Assembly (NCBI RefSeq): GCF_001955535.1
Contig: NZ_MPVN01000001.1
Location: forward strand, 1,488,001-1,552,000
Direction of reading: 5' to 3'
Origin: Paenibacillus sp. FSL H7-0326
GTDB taxonomy: Bacteria; Bacillota; Bacilli; Paenibacillales; Paenibacillaceae
DNA length: 64,000 nt
Part shown: positions 25,266-35,767 of the stretch, piece after piece
Layout of the letters: every line of letters begins with the position of its first letter
Position numbering within the stretch: position 1 is the stretch's first letter
Program-made: the position numbers and the translations under genes
The notes under the pieces: generated by a model
The model's database searches: none
What the model saw: the letters and a program-made list of their open reading frames with translations, nothing else
Told to the model about the DNA's origin: nothing

Positions 25266-26319
25266 CTCGAGCACCTCCCTTCCGTCTCCACCATCTGGAC
25301 AGATTATGATATACCCCGACAAGTCCACGAGGCATAAACAAGACAATAGCTACAAATAAACCACCCATAACGAACAGCCAGCCCTCTGGATACGCCTCAC
25401 TAATCCCTGTCTTCGCTGCATTCAGAATGACGGCACCAATCACAGCACCAATTAATGTCCCTCTGCCTCCAAGCGCTACCCACAGCACCATCTCAATAGA
25501 AGGAACGATACCCATCATAGAAGGAGATATAATTCCTACTTGCAGTACATAGAGCATTCCAGCGAGACCAGCAAGCGCCCCTGACAAGGTAAAGGCCAGT
25601 GTTTTGTACCAAGCAGGATCATAGCCCAAGAATCGAACACGATTCTCTCCGTCTCGAGCGGCTTCCAGCACCTGACCAAACCGGCTGCGAACGATACGTC
25701 TGCACAAAATATAAGCAAGAACCAGAACCACCAGTGTTACATAATACAGCATAATGGTGGTAGTGGGATGGTGCAGCTGCATACCGAAAATTTGGTTATA
25801 GCCGGTTAGACCGTTCGTTCCACCTGTCCACTCCTGTTTACCAACAAACAAGGTAACGACAATCATAACAAGCGCTTGGGTCAGAATTGTAAAGTATACT
25901 CCGGCGATCCGATTTTTAAAGGTGAAAAAACCGAGTAGAAACGCCAGCAGTGCCGGAAGTAAAATCCCGAGCAGCATCGCGATCGGAAACGATCGAAAGG
26001 GCTCCCAGAACCATGGAAGCTTCTCCACACTGTTCCATACCATAAAATCAGGCAGCGAAGCCCCACTTGCCTGCAGCTTCAAATACATCGCCATCGCGTA
26101 CGCTCCAAGACCGAAGAATACACCATGGCCCAAGCTAAGTACACCACCATACCCCCATATAAGATCCAGTCCTATAGCCAAGATAGCCACGGCCAGAAAT
26201 TTCGCCAGCAGACTTAGTCGGAACTCCGTGGAAACAAGCGGCGCAAGACTCATTAGAATGAGGACGATCCCCCAGGCGATACGCTGTCCACGAACTCCAA
26301 GTTTGTTAACAATCGGCAT
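25225..26319 (-). CDS. urtC: Urea ABC transporter permease UrtC
   Basis: 364 residues, LivM-like permease with 8-10 hydrophobic segments and the conserved EAARDGENRVRFLGYDPAWYK loop contacting the ATPases. The length and the YGGVLSLGHGVFFGLGAYAM motif match UrtC. ATG at 26319 follows GAGGAGGG. It is 13 bp after urtB and overlaps urtD. Confidence 0.93.
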   Translation of the reverse strand: MPIVNKLGVRGQRIAWGIVLILMSLAPLVSTEFRLSLLAKFLAVAILAIGLDLIWGYGGVLSLGHGVFFGLGAYAMAMYLKLQASGASLPDFMVWNSVEKLPWFWEPFRSFPIAMLLGILLPALLAFLLGFFTFKNRIAGVYFTILTQALVMIVVTLFVGKQEWTGGTNGLTGYNQIFGMQLHHPTTTIMLYYVTLVVLVLAYILCRRIVRSRFGQVLEAARDGENRVRFLGYDPAWYKTLAFTLSGALAGLAGMLYVLQVGIISPSMMGIVPSIEMVLWVALGGRGTLIGAVIGAVILNAAKTGISEAYPEGWLFVMGGLFVAIVLFMPRGLVGVYHNLSRWWRRKGGARDAKSVVEAERATS

Positions 26320-26332
26320 CGGTATCCCTCCT

Positions 26333-27238
26333 CTAGTCTAAACTGCGTGAGCGCAGTGCCACGAGTCCCCGCGGTTTCCATTGCAAGAATGCAACAATAC
26401 AAGCAAATACAAGCACCTTGCCAATCGATGCACTTGTGTATGTTTCAAACAATGTATTGAACACGCCAATACCCAGCGCACCCGCAACGGTACCTACCAG
26501 CTTCCCAACACCGCCAAGCACGACAACCATAAATGCATCCACGATATAATAGGTTCCAAGAGACGGACCAATAGGTCCGAGCAGCGTCAATGCACAGCCC
26601 GCGATCCCGGCGATACCAGAACCAATAGCAAAGGTAAGTCCATCTACCTGTCTGGTGGAAATCCCGAGACATCCCGCCATGTTGCGGTTTTGCATTACCG
26701 CTCGCATACGCCGTCCCTGAGCCGTCTTATAGATGTAGATATACATTAGAAGCAGCACTACAACCACCAACAGGATGATAAACAGTCTTGTATACGGGAG
26801 AACAATAGAATCCGTGACTGCGAATCCTCCATTAAGCCAGGAAGGACTGGTTACCCCGACATTCGGGGCACCAAAAATCGTCCTTGCCAGCTGCTGCAAT
26901 ATCATCCCAACGCCCCAGGTAGCCAGAAGGCTATCCAGAGGACGTCCGTATAAATGACGAATGAGCAGTACTTCAAGCAGCCACCCTACTGCTGCAGCAA
27001 TCAGAAAAGAAACCGGCAGCGCCACTAGGAAATAAGTATTAAACCAAGAAGCCGGCATGTAGGAGATAAACAGATTTTGCGTGACGAATGTCGCGTAAGC
27101 TCCAATCATGATCATCTCCCCATGCGCCATATTAATGACGTTCATGAGCCCGAAGGTAACAGCAAGACCCAGTGCAATCAAGAGCAGAATGGAACTTACA
27201 CTAAGTCCATTAAAGGCTTGCAGTATAAACATATCCAT
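26333..27238 (-). CDS. urtB: Urea ABC transporter permease UrtB
   Basis: 301 residues, LivH-like permease. Features typical of UrtB are [20 protein letters not shown] near the N-terminus and [22 protein letters not shown] in the cytoplasmic loop. ATG at 27238 with AAGGAGG upstream. It forms the urea channel with UrtC and is second gene of the operon. Confidence 0.93.
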   Translation of the reverse strand: MDMFILQAFNGLSVSSILLLIALGLAVTFGLMNVINMAHGEMIMIGAYATFVTQNLFISYMPASWFNTYFLVALPVSFLIAAAVGWLLEVLLIRHLYGRPLDSLLATWGVGMILQQLARTIFGAPNVGVTSPSWLNGGFAVTDSIVLPYTRLFIILLVVVVLLLMYIYIYKTAQGRRMRAVMQNRNMAGCLGISTRQVDGLTFAIGSGIAGIAGCALTLLGPIGPSLGTYYIVDAFMVVVLGGVGKLVGTVAGALGIGVFNTLFETYTSASIGKVLVFACIVAFLQWKPRGLVALRSRSLD

Positions 27239-27279
27239 CCGAGTTCTGCCTCCTTCCCTTAGTATAGAAAATATGCGAT

Positions 27280-28545
27280 TTATTCAGCGCTGAGCGATTT
27301 ACCCCATTCATAGGTTTCAAGATATGGGTCTGGCTTTACAGGCTCGCCTGAATTCCACAGCTCTTTGAATTGTCCATCTGACTGCACTTCACCGATCCGA
27401 ACGGTTTTGTAAATATGCTGATTATCACCATCAATCGTCACTTTTCCGCTTGGCGCATCAAACTCGATCCCTTTTGCTGCTTCCTTCACCTTCTCCACAT
27501 CTGTCGATCCCGCCTTCTCAACCGCGGCCTTCCATAAATAAACCGCCGTATATCCTGCTTCAATCGGATCTGCCGTTACACGGTCTTCACCATATTTTGC
27601 TTTGTAGGCTTCTGTGAACTTGGTATTCTCCGGAGTTTCTGTCGTTTGATAATAATTCCATGCCGCAAGATGACCTGTCAGCACATCCGCACCAATGCCT
27701 CGAATCTCTTCCTCCGCTACACTGACAGAGAGAGTCGTTATATCCTCAGAGGTGATGCCCGCATCCTTTAATTGTTTAAAAAACGCAACGTTACTGTCCC
27801 CATTCAGCGTGTTGTATACGACATCAGGGTCAGCTGCTTTGATCTTGCTGATAATCGTACTGTAGTCCGTATGTCCTAATGGTGTATACTCTTCTCCTAC
27901 GACCTCTCCGCCCTCAGCCTGCAGCTGTGCCGTTATAATCTTGTTCGCTGTCTTAGGGAAAACATAGTCTGAGCCTAGCAGGAAGAACTTCTTACCCCGA
28001 TTCTCCAGCAGCCAGCTGACCGAAGGTACGATCTGCTGATTCGTCGTCGCGCCGGTATAGAAGATGTTAGGCGAAGCTTCCAAGCCCTCATACTGAACAG
28101 GATAGAAGAGAAGTCCTTTGTTCGATTCAACAACAGGCAGCATGGCTTTACGACTTGCGGAAGTCCATCCTCCAAACACCGCCGCCACTTTATCCTGCTG
28201 GAGCAGCTTCCCTGCCTTCTCTGCAAAGATCGCTGGATCAGAGGCACCGTCTTCAATGACAGGCTCGATCTGTTTGCCAAGCACGCCGCCGGCTGCATTA
28301 ATTTCCTCAATCGCCAGCATCTCCGCATCCTTAACCGATACCTCGCTTATGGACATTGTCCCGCTGAGAGAATGCAGTACGCCAACTTTAATCGTATCCC
28401 CGTCTGAAGCAGCTGCCGTTTCTGCTCCTTCCGTACCTGTTGTTTGCTGTGTGGCCGTTTCTCCACCGGATGACACACATCCAGACAGCATCAGAACACC
28501 AGCGATCATGACAGGAAACCATTTGCCGAACTTTTTCTTTAACAT
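27280..28545 (-). CDS. urtA: Urea ABC transporter substrate-binding lipoprotein UrtA
   Basis: About 421 residues: signal peptide with lipobox [12 protein letters not shown], then a type I periplasmic-binding fold ([19 protein letters not shown] onward) as in UrtA/AmiC-like proteins. Strings such as [20 protein letters not shown] are characteristic of UrtA. ATG at 28545 (MLKKKFGKW) has AGGGGA 9 bp upstream; the GTG at 28554 would overlap that site. First gene of urtABCDE, with a strong promoter and a GlnR/TnrA box. It captures urea at the outer membrane face of the cell. Confidence 0.95.
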   Translation of the reverse strand: MLKKKFGKWFPVMIAGVLMLSGCVSSGGETATQQTTGTEGAETAAASDGDTIKVGVLHSLSGTMSISEVSVKDAEMLAIEEINAAGGVLGKQIEPVIEDGASDPAIFAEKAGKLLQQDKVAAVFGGWTSASRKAMLPVVESNKGLLFYPVQYEGLEASPNIFYTGATTNQQIVPSVSWLLENRGKKFFLLGSDYVFPKTANKIITAQLQAEGGEVVGEEYTPLGHTDYSTIISKIKAADPDVVYNTLNGDSNVAFFKQLKDAGITSEDITTLSVSVAEEEIRGIGADVLTGHLAAWNYYQTTETPENTKFTEAYKAKYGEDRVTADPIEAGYTAVYLWKAAVEKAGSTDVEKVKEAAKGIEFDAPSGKVTIDGDNQHIYKTVRIGEVQSDGQFKELWNSGEPVKPDPYLETYEWGKSLSAE

Positions 28546-28620
28546 AGACTCCACTCCCCTTTGTTTTTTCCCTCAGACCGAACATTCTCATAAATTTTTC
28601 CAACAATGTTTGGTGATCAC

Positions 28621-28650
28621 ATTATAGGTGCATCTATTTTGTTATGTCAA
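28621..28650 (-). promoter_or_regulatory. Promoter of urtABCDE
   Basis: Minus strand TTGACA (28645-28650), 18 bp spacer, TATAAT (28621-28626): perfect hexamers. Confidence 0.85.
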
Positions 28651-28661
28651 TATTCCTTACA
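28645..28661 (-). promoter_or_regulatory. GlnR/TnrA box over the urtA -35 element
   Basis: TGTAAGGAATATTGACA on the minus strand matches TGTNA-N7-TNACA. Its last six bases are the -35 hexamer, so binding here would more likely repress than activate urtA; the divergent ure operon could also respond. Confidence 0.75.
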
Positions 28662-28704
28662 TAATTTTATTTTTCGCCTAACTCGATCATGCATCTTCAC
28701 AAAA

Positions 28705-28718
28705 TGATATGATTATCA
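28705..28718. promoter_or_regulatory. Fur-box-like dyad upstream of ureA
   Basis: TGATATGATTATCA resembles the Fur/Zur/Nur 7-1-7 dyad but is one base short. It lies in the urtA-ureA divergent region next to a TTGACA at 28719-28724 that may belong to the ure promoter. Confidence 0.25.
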
Positions 28719-28950
28719 TTGACAAAGCATTCTTATCTGTGTGAGTATATTTAACATAAAATGATCTATTTCAATTCTATCGTTTCTAGCAAAGATAGAT
28801 ATTTCCACAGCCTCATCGGCAGTAGGATGGGTTTAATCACACAACGAATAAAATGAACGCTTTTGCTCCACCCATCCGTTGTATTATGATGTTAGATATC
28901 AAACTTGAAAAATCTAGAAATAGATTGTAGTGCAGAAAGGTTGGATTCAT

Positions 28951-29253
28951 GTGCACTGGACTGAGGAAGAAAAAGACAAACTGCTTGTTACCGTAGCTGC
29001 CAACTTGGCCAGGGAACGCAAGGCGCGCGGACTCAAATTGAATGTACCCGAAGCCATCGCCATCCTGACCTCTGAAGTGCTGGAGCGAGCTCGCGACGGC
29101 ATGACAGTTGCAGAGCTGATGCGCTATGGAGGAACGGTATTGACGAAGGAGGACTGTATGGAGGGTGTACCGGATATGATTCCGGAGGTACAGGTAGAAG
29201 CTACTTTTCCCGACGGGACGAAGCTGGTAACCATTCATGAGCCGATTCGCTGA
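28951..29253 (+). CDS. ureA: Urease gamma subunit
   Basis: 100 residues, canonical UreA length. Starting at GTG 28951 the protein begins [20 protein letters not shown], matching the family start, and AAAGG lies about 10 bp upstream; a GTG at 28930 would add seven residues. [16 protein letters not shown] and [20 protein letters not shown] are family-conserved. It is the small structural subunit of the cytoplasmic nickel urease that hydrolyses urea to ammonia and carbamate. First gene of ureABCFGD. Confidence 0.95.
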   Translation: MHWTEEEKDKLLVTVAANLARERKARGLKLNVPEAIAILTSEVLERARDGMTVAELMRYGGTVLTKEDCMEGVPDMIPEVQVEATFPDGTKLVTIHEPIR

Positions 29254-29304
29254 CTCTTACGCAATAGTAACAGAATACACGCATAGAAAGGCAGGGAATT
29301 CATC

Positions 29305-29694
29305 TTGATCCCAGGAGAATACAGGTTAAAGAAGGACGACATCATCTGTCATCCTGATCGTGACACGATTCAGCTCACCGTGATCAACCGGGGAGACCGG
29401 CCGGTGCAGATCGGTTCACACGTCCATTTCTACGAGGTGAATGCCCAGCTTGATTTCGATCGCAAGAGTGCCTACGGACGCAGACTGCATATTCCAGCAG
29501 GAACTGCTGTACGTTTTGAGCCCGGTGAGGAGAAGCCTGTAGATCTGACTACATTTGGTGGGAAGCAGAGAATTCAGGGCTTTAACAATCTGACCAACGG
29601 ATCACTGGATCAGCCTGCTGATGAGGTCAAGCTTAAGACATTTATCGAAAGGTTCGGTGCTCCCGCAGCGAATAATGAAGGTGATCCATCATGA
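29305..29694 (+). CDS. ureB: Urease beta subunit
   Basis: 129 residues starting at TTG 29305 ([12 protein letters not shown]), with AGGGAA upstream. The family motifs [35 protein letters not shown] and [10 protein letters not shown] are clear. The C-terminal 25 residues are a variable tail. Its stop overlaps the ureC start by 4 bp. Structural subunit of urease. Confidence 0.95.
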   Translation: MIPGEYRLKKDDIICHPDRDTIQLTVINRGDRPVQIGSHVHFYEVNAQLDFDRKSAYGRRLHIPAGTAVRFEPGEEKPVDLTTFGGKQRIQGFNNLTNGSLDQPADEVKLKTFIERFGAPAANNEGDPS

Positions 29695-31409
29695 AAAAAA
29701 TGACACGTGAGCAGTATGCATCCATGTTTGGACCCACAACAGGTGATGCCATCCGACTCGCAGATACAGAGCTGTGGGCAGAAATCGAGAAGGATTATGC
29801 CGTATATGGTGATGAGAGCAAATTTGGCGGAGGCAAGGTCATCCGAGATGGCATGGGCCAATCAGCTTCTGCCCTGCGAAGCGAAGGAACACCGGATACG
29901 GTCATTACGAATGTTGTCATCATAGACCATTGGGGTATTGTAAAGGCGGATATCGGTATTCGGGATGGATTTATTTGCGGCATTGGTAAATCCGGTAACC
30001 CGGATACGATGGATGGCGTTGATCCCGCTCTCATTATTGGCGCAGCAACCGAAATTATAGCCGGAGAAGGGCATATCATCACTGCCGGAGGAATAGACAC
30101 ACATATCCACTTTATCGCACCACAGCAGATACGTACTGCCATCAACTCAGGTATTACGACGATGATCGGCGGTGGAACCGGACCTGCTACAGGCACCAAA
30201 GCCACAACCTGCACTCCAGGCGAATGGCATATACATACGATGCTGCAGTCCGCGGAAGGCTTTCCGATGAATCTCGGGTTCCTGGGTAAAGGAAACAGCT
30301 CAACAACGGAACCACTGATCGAACAGATTAAGGCTGGGGCAATTGGACTGAAGCTGCATGAAGACTGGGGTACAACGCCCGCTGCCATCGACGCTTGTCT
30401 TACTGCAGCCGAGCAGCAAGACGTACAGGTAGCCATTCATACAGATACATTGAATGAGACCGGATTCCTGGAGAGCACGCTTGCCGCGATTAACGGCCGC
30501 ACCATCCATACCTATCATACAGAGGGTGCGGGCGGTGGACACGCCCCTGATATCATTCGTGCTGCAGGAGAGAACTACGTTATCCCGTCCTCTACGAATC
30601 CGACCAGACCTTACACTCGAAATACGGTCGAAGAGCATCTGGACATGCTCATGGTGTGCCACCATCTGGATCCATCCATACCAGAGGACGTCGCTTTTGC
30701 AGATTCACGGATTCGTCCGGAGACCATTGCAGCTGAAGATATTCTTCATGATCTTGGTGTATTCAGTATTATCAGCTCGGATTCACAGGCTATGGGCCGG
30801 GTAGGCGAAGTCATTATCCGCACCTGGCAAACCGCCGACAAGATGAAGAAGCAGCGCGGTAAGCTCTCGATCACCGAGAATTCGCCATCGGACAATGACC
30901 GGATTAAACGTTATGTCGCCAAATACACGATCAATCCTGCAATCGCTCACGGAATCAGTCATATTGTCGGATCGGTTGAAGTCGGCAAATGGGCGGATCT
31001 TGTGCTGTGGAGCCCGGCGTATTTTGGAGTCAAACCAGAGATGGTGCTGAAGGGCGGCATTATAACCCAGGCACAGATGGGTGACCCGAATGCCTCTATA
31101 CCGACACCACAGCCCGTATTTAACCGCCCTATGTTCGGTTCGTTCGGTAGAGCGCTGCAAAAAGGCTCCATTACCTTCGTATCCCAAGCTGCTAAAGAAG
31201 CCGGCATTGGCGAGCAGCTTGGCTTGACTAAACGAATTGAGGCTGTTAAAGGCTGCCGAAGCGTGACCAAAAAGGACATGATCCACAATAATGTTACGCC
31301 AGTCATAGAAGTTGATCCTGAAACTTATGAAGTCAAGGCTGACGGAGAGCCGCTCACTTGCGAGCCTGCCGAGAGTCTTCCTATGACACAGCGATATTTT
31401 ATGTTCTGA
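29691..31409 (+). CDS. ureC: Urease alpha (catalytic) subunit
   Basis: 572 residues, full length for UreC. Nickel ligands and active-site features are present: HIHFIAPQQ (two His), the Lys that becomes carbamylated in [18 protein letters not shown] and [12 protein letters not shown], and the mobile-flap Cys-His in MVCHHLD. ATG at 29691 overlaps ureB in an ATGA junction. It is the catalytic chain of urease in the cytoplasm. Confidence 0.98.
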   Translation: MKKMTREQYASMFGPTTGDAIRLADTELWAEIEKDYAVYGDESKFGGGKVIRDGMGQSASALRSEGTPDTVITNVVIIDHWGIVKADIGIRDGFICGIGKSGNPDTMDGVDPALIIGAATEIIAGEGHIITAGGIDTHIHFIAPQQIRTAINSGITTMIGGGTGPATGTKATTCTPGEWHIHTMLQSAEGFPMNLGFLGKGNSSTTEPLIEQIKAGAIGLKLHEDWGTTPAAIDACLTAAEQQDVQVAIHTDTLNETGFLESTLAAINGRTIHTYHTEGAGGGHAPDIIRAAGENYVIPSSTNPTRPYTRNTVEEHLDMLMVCHHLDPSIPEDVAFADSRIRPETIAAEDILHDLGVFSIISSDSQAMGRVGEVIIRTWQTADKMKKQRGKLSITENSPSDNDRIKRYVAKYTINPAIAHGISHIVGSVEVGKWADLVLWSPAYFGVKPEMVLKGGIITQAQMGDPNASIPTPQPVFNRPMFGSFGRALQKGSITFVSQAAKEAGIGEQLGLTKRIEAVKGCRSVTKKDMIHNNVTPVIEVDPETYEVKADGEPLTCEPAESLPMTQRYFMF

Positions 31410-31442
31410 TCCGCTCATCAGACTTAAGGAAGTGGTTACACG

Positions 31443-32141
31443 TTGCAGACCAGCTCTACGATTAAATTACTAAGATACGCACAGCTGCTGGATTCGGCAC
31501 TTCCCATAGGAGGCTTCTCCCATTCTTCAGGGCTCGAAACCTATACCGCCGAAGGGGTAATCCGGACAAGCGAAGAGCTCGCTTCATTCATTCGCAGCCA
31601 GCTGACCGGGAGTCTCACCCGTTTAGATGGACTTGCCATGAAGGGTGTGTACGAGGCAGCAGCGAATAACAACCCTGAGGGAATCGCCTTTTATGACAAG
31701 CGTCTGTTTGCCCAGCGCTCCCCTAGAGAACTGCGAGAGAGCTCTCACAAAATGGGAAAACGCCTAGTGAAGCTGGCGCGAAGTATATACACCGACCTAG
31801 ACCTCGATTTGCTCGATATCTCTGTTCGGGATCATCGCGCTCTATGCTGCCTGCCGACTGTGCATGCCTATATCGCCTTCCAGCTGGAGATTGGTCTAGA
31901 TGAGGCAGTAACCGGGCATTTGTATACCGCAGTTACAGCTTATGTAAACAGCGCGTTACGGTTAATGCCGATAGGCCAGACTGAAGCGCAGCGATTGATT
32001 CAGGAGCTCATTCTTGATATCGAGGCAGCCTGGAACACAGTCAAAGACACCGATCCTATGGGGATGAGCAGCTATAGCTTTGCTCAAGAAATTTATGCCA
32101 TGAGGCACGAAACACTGCCAGCCAGATTGTTTATGTCTTGA
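31443..32141 (+). CDS. ureF: Urease accessory protein UreF
   Basis: 232 residues starting at TTG 31443, with AAGGAAGTGG upstream. Contains the signature [21 protein letters not shown] and [14 protein letters not shown]. UreF bridges UreD and UreG on apo-urease and gates nickel insertion. Located between ureC and ureG. This is the operon copy; a divergent paralogue is at 22062. Confidence 0.95.
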   Translation: MQTSSTIKLLRYAQLLDSALPIGGFSHSSGLETYTAEGVIRTSEELASFIRSQLTGSLTRLDGLAMKGVYEAAANNNPEGIAFYDKRLFAQRSPRELRESSHKMGKRLVKLARSIYTDLDLDLLDISVRDHRALCCLPTVHAYIAFQLEIGLDEAVTGHLYTAVTAYVNSALRLMPIGQTEAQRLIQELILDIEAAWNTVKDTDPMGMSSYSFAQEIYAMRHETLPARLFMS

Positions 32142-32187
32142 AGTAAAACGAACTATATATTTCTTAAAAATCAGGAGGATGATTCAT

Positions 32188-32907
32188 ATGTGTGGAACAG
32201 GCTCAAATCATCATCATCACGCAAATTGGGAGAGAATTCCGTTCGATCACAGTCGCCCAATGCGTATCGGTATCGGGGGTCCGGTTGGCTCCGGCAAGAC
32301 TGCCCTTGTAGAGAAGCTGTCCAAGGCTTTGCGTACACGCTACAGCATAGCAGTCATTACCAACGACATCTATACCAAAGAGGATGCTGAAATCCTTCTT
32401 CGCCAGAATGCTCTCGATAGCAGCCGCATTATCGGTGTTGAGACCGGAGGCTGCCCGCATACTGCGATTCGCGAGGATGCTTCTATGAACTTCGAAGCCG
32501 TAGAGGAGCTGCAAGAACGCTTTGATGATCTGCAAATGATCTTTATCGAGAGCGGCGGGGATAATCTGTCCGCTGCCTTCAGTCCGGAGCTGGCTGATGT
32601 ATTTATCTACATCATTGACGTAGCCCAAGGCGAGAAGCTCCCTCGTAAAGGCGGTCCTGGTATCACACGTTCGGACCTCCTGCTCATCAACAAGACCGAC
32701 CTCGCCCCATTCGTTGGCGCAGACCTCAGCGTCATGGAGTCAGATACGCAAAAAGTGCGCGAAGGCCGCCCTTATGTGATGTCCAATCTGATGAGCGGCG
32801 AAGGCGTATCCGAGATTATCCATTGGCTTGAGCACCAGCTCATGGATGATGAGGCAGCTGCTGCCCATGAGCATGCTCATGAACACGGCCATCACCACTC
32901 CCACTAA
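32188..32907 (+). CDS. ureG: Urease accessory GTPase UreG with His-rich ends
   Basis: About 239 residues. SIMIBI GTPase motifs: P-loop GPVGSGKT (31-38), the metal-binding [11 protein letters not shown], the ESGGDN region and the base motif NKTD. ATG at 32188 lies 9 bp after AGGAGG. Both termini are histidine-rich: NHHHH near the N-terminus and [13 protein letters not shown] at the C-terminus, suitable for nickel storage. UreG supplies GTP-driven nickel delivery. Since no ureE is visible in the cluster, the His tails may substitute for the UreE metallochaperone (inference). Confidence 0.95.
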   Translation: MCGTGSNHHHHANWERIPFDHSRPMRIGIGGPVGSGKTALVEKLSKALRTRYSIAVITNDIYTKEDAEILLRQNALDSSRIIGVETGGCPHTAIREDASMNFEAVEELQERFDDLQMIFIESGGDNLSAAFSPELADVFIYIIDVAQGEKLPRKGGPGITRSDLLLINKTDLAPFVGADLSVMESDTQKVREGRPYVMSNLMSGEGVSEIIHWLEHQLMDDEAAAAHEHAHEHGHHHSH

Positions 32908-33766
32908 TCTCCGGTCAGAAGAGCGGACAGATCTGTATCCGTCCGGTACGAAACGAAGTGAGCTGTATGCCACCTTTGAACGCAAAGGTGGCCTCACTTA
33001 TATTACGGACCGGTATCATACTGTGCCGCTGAGAATCAGCCGGACCTTTCGCCTTCCCGGCAGTGACGGAGAGCTATGTGTATACACCTCAGATGTATCA
33101 CCGGGTGTGATGAATGGTGATGCGTATGATTCAAAATGGCTGCTTAAGGAAGGATCTCACGTAGTCCTCACTAGTACTTCGGCTACGAGACTACATCCGA
33201 CACCGACCCTCCCTTCCTCTGTTAGCCACACCTTTCATTTGGAACAGGGCGCAATACTAGAGTACTTCCCAGAATGCGTTATCCCTTTTGCCGGGAGTCG
33301 GTCTGTCTTGACTACAGCATTCCATCTCGGTAACAACGCCACTCTAGTCTATGCGGATGTATGGTCGGCTGGCCGGGTACATCGCGGAGAGCAATTTGAC
33401 TTTATTCACTTCCAAGGCCACACCGAGGTATGGAAGGAGCAAGAGCTCCTTGTCTGGGATCGATTCTCCCTTGAGCCGGGTCTTGAGGAAGTAAATAACC
33501 TGTCAGGGATGCTCGATTATACGCATATGGCCGCTTTATGGATTGCAGGAGAGAATATCAGCGCGAAGGAGCTTACAGTTATACGAGAAGCCCTTCCACA
33601 AACCGGCCGTATTCTAGCAGGCGCAACCCTTCTCGCAGGTGGACAAGGGATCGCTGTACGCATGCTCGGGAGAGCAGCCTTTGAGCTCCAGGAGTTTTGT
33701 ATTGAATTGTGGAATCAGATCAGACCTGAAGTAATAGGTAAGGTCCCTCTGCAATTCAGAAAATAG
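32879..33766 (+). CDS. ureD: Urease accessory protein UreD (UreH)
   Basis: About 295 residues of UreD type: [29 protein letters not shown], then [16 protein letters not shown] and the Arg/His-rich middle with [12 protein letters not shown]. UreD is the scaffold on which UreF and UreG assemble on apo-urease. The start is not certain: no initiation codon follows the ureG stop, so it must lie inside the ureG end; ATG at 32879 gives a 29-bp overlap, though its ribosome binding site is poor. Last gene of the operon, followed by a terminator. Confidence 0.9.
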   Translation: MNTAITTPTNLRSEERTDLYPSGTKRSELYATFERKGGLTYITDRYHTVPLRISRTFRLPGSDGELCVYTSDVSPGVMNGDAYDSKWLLKEGSHVVLTSTSATRLHPTPTLPSSVSHTFHLEQGAILEYFPECVIPFAGSRSVLTTAFHLGNNATLVYADVWSAGRVHRGEQFDFIHFQGHTEVWKEQELLVWDRFSLEPGLEEVNNLSGMLDYTHMAALWIAGENISAKELTVIREALPQTGRILAGATLLAGGQGIAVRMLGRAAFELQEFCIELWNQIRPEVIGKVPLQFRK

Positions 33767-33774
33767 AGTCAAAT

Positions 33775-33812
33775 AAAGGCCATGATCTGCTGTACAGCAA
33801 ATCAGGGCCTTT
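33775..33812 (+). terminator. Terminator of the ure operon
   Basis: AAAGGCC/GGCCTTT outer stem with further TGAT/ATCA and TGCTG/CAGCA pairing; ends CTTTCG. Confidence 0.75.
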
Positions 33813-33841
33813 CGTATGTAAAGCGCACTATCAAATCATAG

Positions 33842-34225
33842 TCAAGACAGTTCATCCGGACCGTTATCTGCTCGCTTCTGCTTCCGATAACGTGTAAATT
33901 CGATATATTCCTTAATGAATTCCTGTTCCTTTATCGTCAAACCAGAAATCGTATCATCCGAAAAAGCATGCTCCGAATGCCCCTTAGTCTCATAAGTCGC
34001 GCTCTGCTCTTTAATAAGAGTATCGCTTCTACCGACCATAATCCAGTCCAGACTGACATCAAAAAAGGCTGCAATTTCGATCAGCTTAGCCGTACTTGGT
34101 ATAGATTTTCCCCGTTTCCAATCACCTAGATTTCCGGTGCTAATCTTAAGTTCCTCACAGAAGGCTTTTTTTGTCATCCCACGCTCATTAATTAATTTCT
34201 CAATTCGTAAATAAATAGAATGCAT
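33842..34225 (-). CDS. XRE-family (Cro/CI) DNA-binding regulator
   Basis: About 127 residues. HTH region: RIEKLINERGMTKKAFCEELKISTGNLGDWKRGKSIPSTAKLI, followed by AAFFDVSLDWIMVG, then a charged C-terminal tail. ATG at 34225 (MHSIYLRIEK) has GGCGGG upstream; the Met at 34270 adds 15 atypical residues. It is monocistronic and its target is not evident, as neighbours on both sides are unrelated in direction. Confidence 0.85.
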   Translation of the reverse strand: MHSIYLRIEKLINERGMTKKAFCEELKISTGNLGDWKRGKSIPSTAKLIEIAAFFDVSLDWIMVGRSDTLIKEQSATYETKGHSEHAFSDDTISGLTIKEQEFIKEYIEFTRYRKQKRADNGPDELS

Positions 34226-34490
34226 ATAAGCCCGCCTTCCAGTTATGTCATTATCTAGTCCATTTTGCAAATAAACTTCACAATAATTTCATATTATATC
34301 ATACACAAGTTCTATCCTCAGCCTACCATTTGAACCTGGTATGCCTACTCGTATATACTAATATAAATGTCCAGATTAATAGAGCAAAAGTGCTAACTGC
34401 CCTTCCCTTTTAAGCCTTTACGAATATACGAATATTAGGAGATTATCACTCGTCTTTAACAGTCTGGATTTTGGCATAAGGAGTGAATGA

Positions 34491-35333
34491 ATGAAGAAGA
34501 TTAAGATCGTGACGGACTCTACAGTGGACATTTCCCAATCCGTCATACAGCGTCATGGAATTGAAGTGGTACCTCTATCCTTTTCTATTAATGGTGTGAA
34601 TTATGTCGATGGTATTGATATTACTCCAGAACAATTCATCCAGAAAATGAAGCAGAGCAACGAGCTGCCCAAAAGCTCACAGCCTGCAGCTGGTGAATTT
34701 TTGGAGCGTTACAACCGGCTTCATGAGGAAGGTTATGAAATTATATCCATTCACATGACAGGCAGTATGAGCGGTACGGTACGTTCAGCAGAAATGGCTG
34801 CCGAGATGTCCAGCGCCAAAGTAACTGTCATTGATTCTCAATACATTTCGAAGGGCCTCTCGTTTCAGGTGCTGGAAGCAGCAGCATGGGCAGCAGAAGG
34901 TAAGAGCACTTCCGAGATTGTCGATCGATTGACTGAAATTCGTAATCAAACTAAGCTATATGTCGCAGTAGATACCCTTGAGAATCTGGTAAAGGGCGGA
35001 CGTATCGGTAAGAGCAAGGGCCTCATCGGCTCACTGCTTCATATTAAACCGATTGCTATGTTATCTGACGGTAAGTATACACCTGTCATCAACCTGCGCA
35101 GTCACGCCCAAATCGTCAGACATTTGGCCAAACAATTTGCAGAAGACGTGAAGGGCAAGACTATTCATAAAGTAGGAATTGCTCATGCAGAAGGGCATAA
35201 GTTAGCAGAGCAGTTGAAGGAAGCAATCATGGAATTAACAGGTCACAGTGATATTGATATCAGCTATACTTCTCCTATTATTAGTACGCATACCGGTGTA
35301 GGCGCCATTGGCTTTATGTATTATTATGGTTAA
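34491..35333 (+). CDS. DegV-family fatty-acid-binding protein (FakB-like)
   Basis: 280 residues, full length for DegV. Conserved elements: IVTDSTVDIS, PLSFSINGVNYVDGIDI, TSQP-type KSSQPAAGEF, HMTGSMSGTVRSA, and the C-terminal STHTGVGAIGFMYYYG. DegV proteins bind a fatty acid and can present it to the FakA kinase; no FakA is nearby. ATG at 34491 has AAGGAGTGAATGA upstream. Monocistronic with a strong terminator. Confidence 0.93.
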   Translation: MKKIKIVTDSTVDISQSVIQRHGIEVVPLSFSINGVNYVDGIDITPEQFIQKMKQSNELPKSSQPAAGEFLERYNRLHEEGYEIISIHMTGSMSGTVRSAEMAAEMSSAKVTVIDSQYISKGLSFQVLEAAAWAAEGKSTSEIVDRLTEIRNQTKLYVAVDTLENLVKGGRIGKSKGLIGSLLHIKPIAMLSDGKYTPVINLRSHAQIVRHLAKQFAEDVKGKTIHKVGIAHAEGHKLAEQLKEAIMELTGHSDIDISYTSPIISTHTGVGAIGFMYYYG

Positions 35334-35371
35334 GCTATCAAAACTAAACTATAGATGTGAGACATGATAGA

Positions 35372-35420
35372 TAAGGACTATCTCTTGAGACAGCTACTAC
35401 TCAAGTATAGTCCTTTTTTT
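35372..35420 (+). terminator. Terminator after the DegV gene
   Basis: AAGGACTAT/ATAGTCCTT outer stem, inner TTGAG/CTCAA, then seven T. Confidence 0.85.
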
Positions 35421-35486
35421 AATGTACAATGCAGAATAAATCATTTTACCAGAATCGTCATACATTACAGCAGTCAGCAGGAGACA

Positions 35487-35522
35487 TAAAAAGAGCCTTA
35501 CGTTAAGCACGTAAGACTCTTT
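35487..35522 (-). terminator. Terminator of the tRNA-Glu-Lys-Leu cluster
   Basis: AAAGAG-CTTACG pairs with CGTAAG-CTCTTT; T run on the minus strand. Confidence 0.8.
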
Positions 35523-35537
35523 CACTAGTTATTAGGA

Positions 35538-35620
35538 TGCGGTCGAGAGGACTCGAACCTCCACGGGTATACACCCACTACCCCCTCAAGATAGCGTGTC
35601 TGCCATTCCACCACGACCGC
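35538..35620 (-). tRNA. tRNA-Leu (anticodon GAG), copy 2
   Basis: Identical over 83 bp to 21661-21743: class II tRNA with loop TTGAGGG. No encoded CCA. Last of three tRNAs in this transcription unit. Confidence 0.95.
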
Positions 35621-35629
35621 ATATTAAAC

Positions 35630-35705
35630 TGGTGAGCCATGAAGGACTCGAACCTTCGACACCCTGATTAAAAGTCAGGTGCTCTACCAACTGAGCTAAT
35701 GGCTC
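35630..35705 (-). tRNA. tRNA-Lys (anticodon TTT)
   Basis: 76 nt with encoded CCA; acceptor GAGCCAT/ATGGCTC, anticodon stem CTGA with CTTTTAA loop. Confidence 0.95.
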
Positions 35706-35767
35706 TTGCTGAGTAATCCAATGATGTATGCCACTATGCGAAGTACATAAAACAAGGTTGGATAAAG

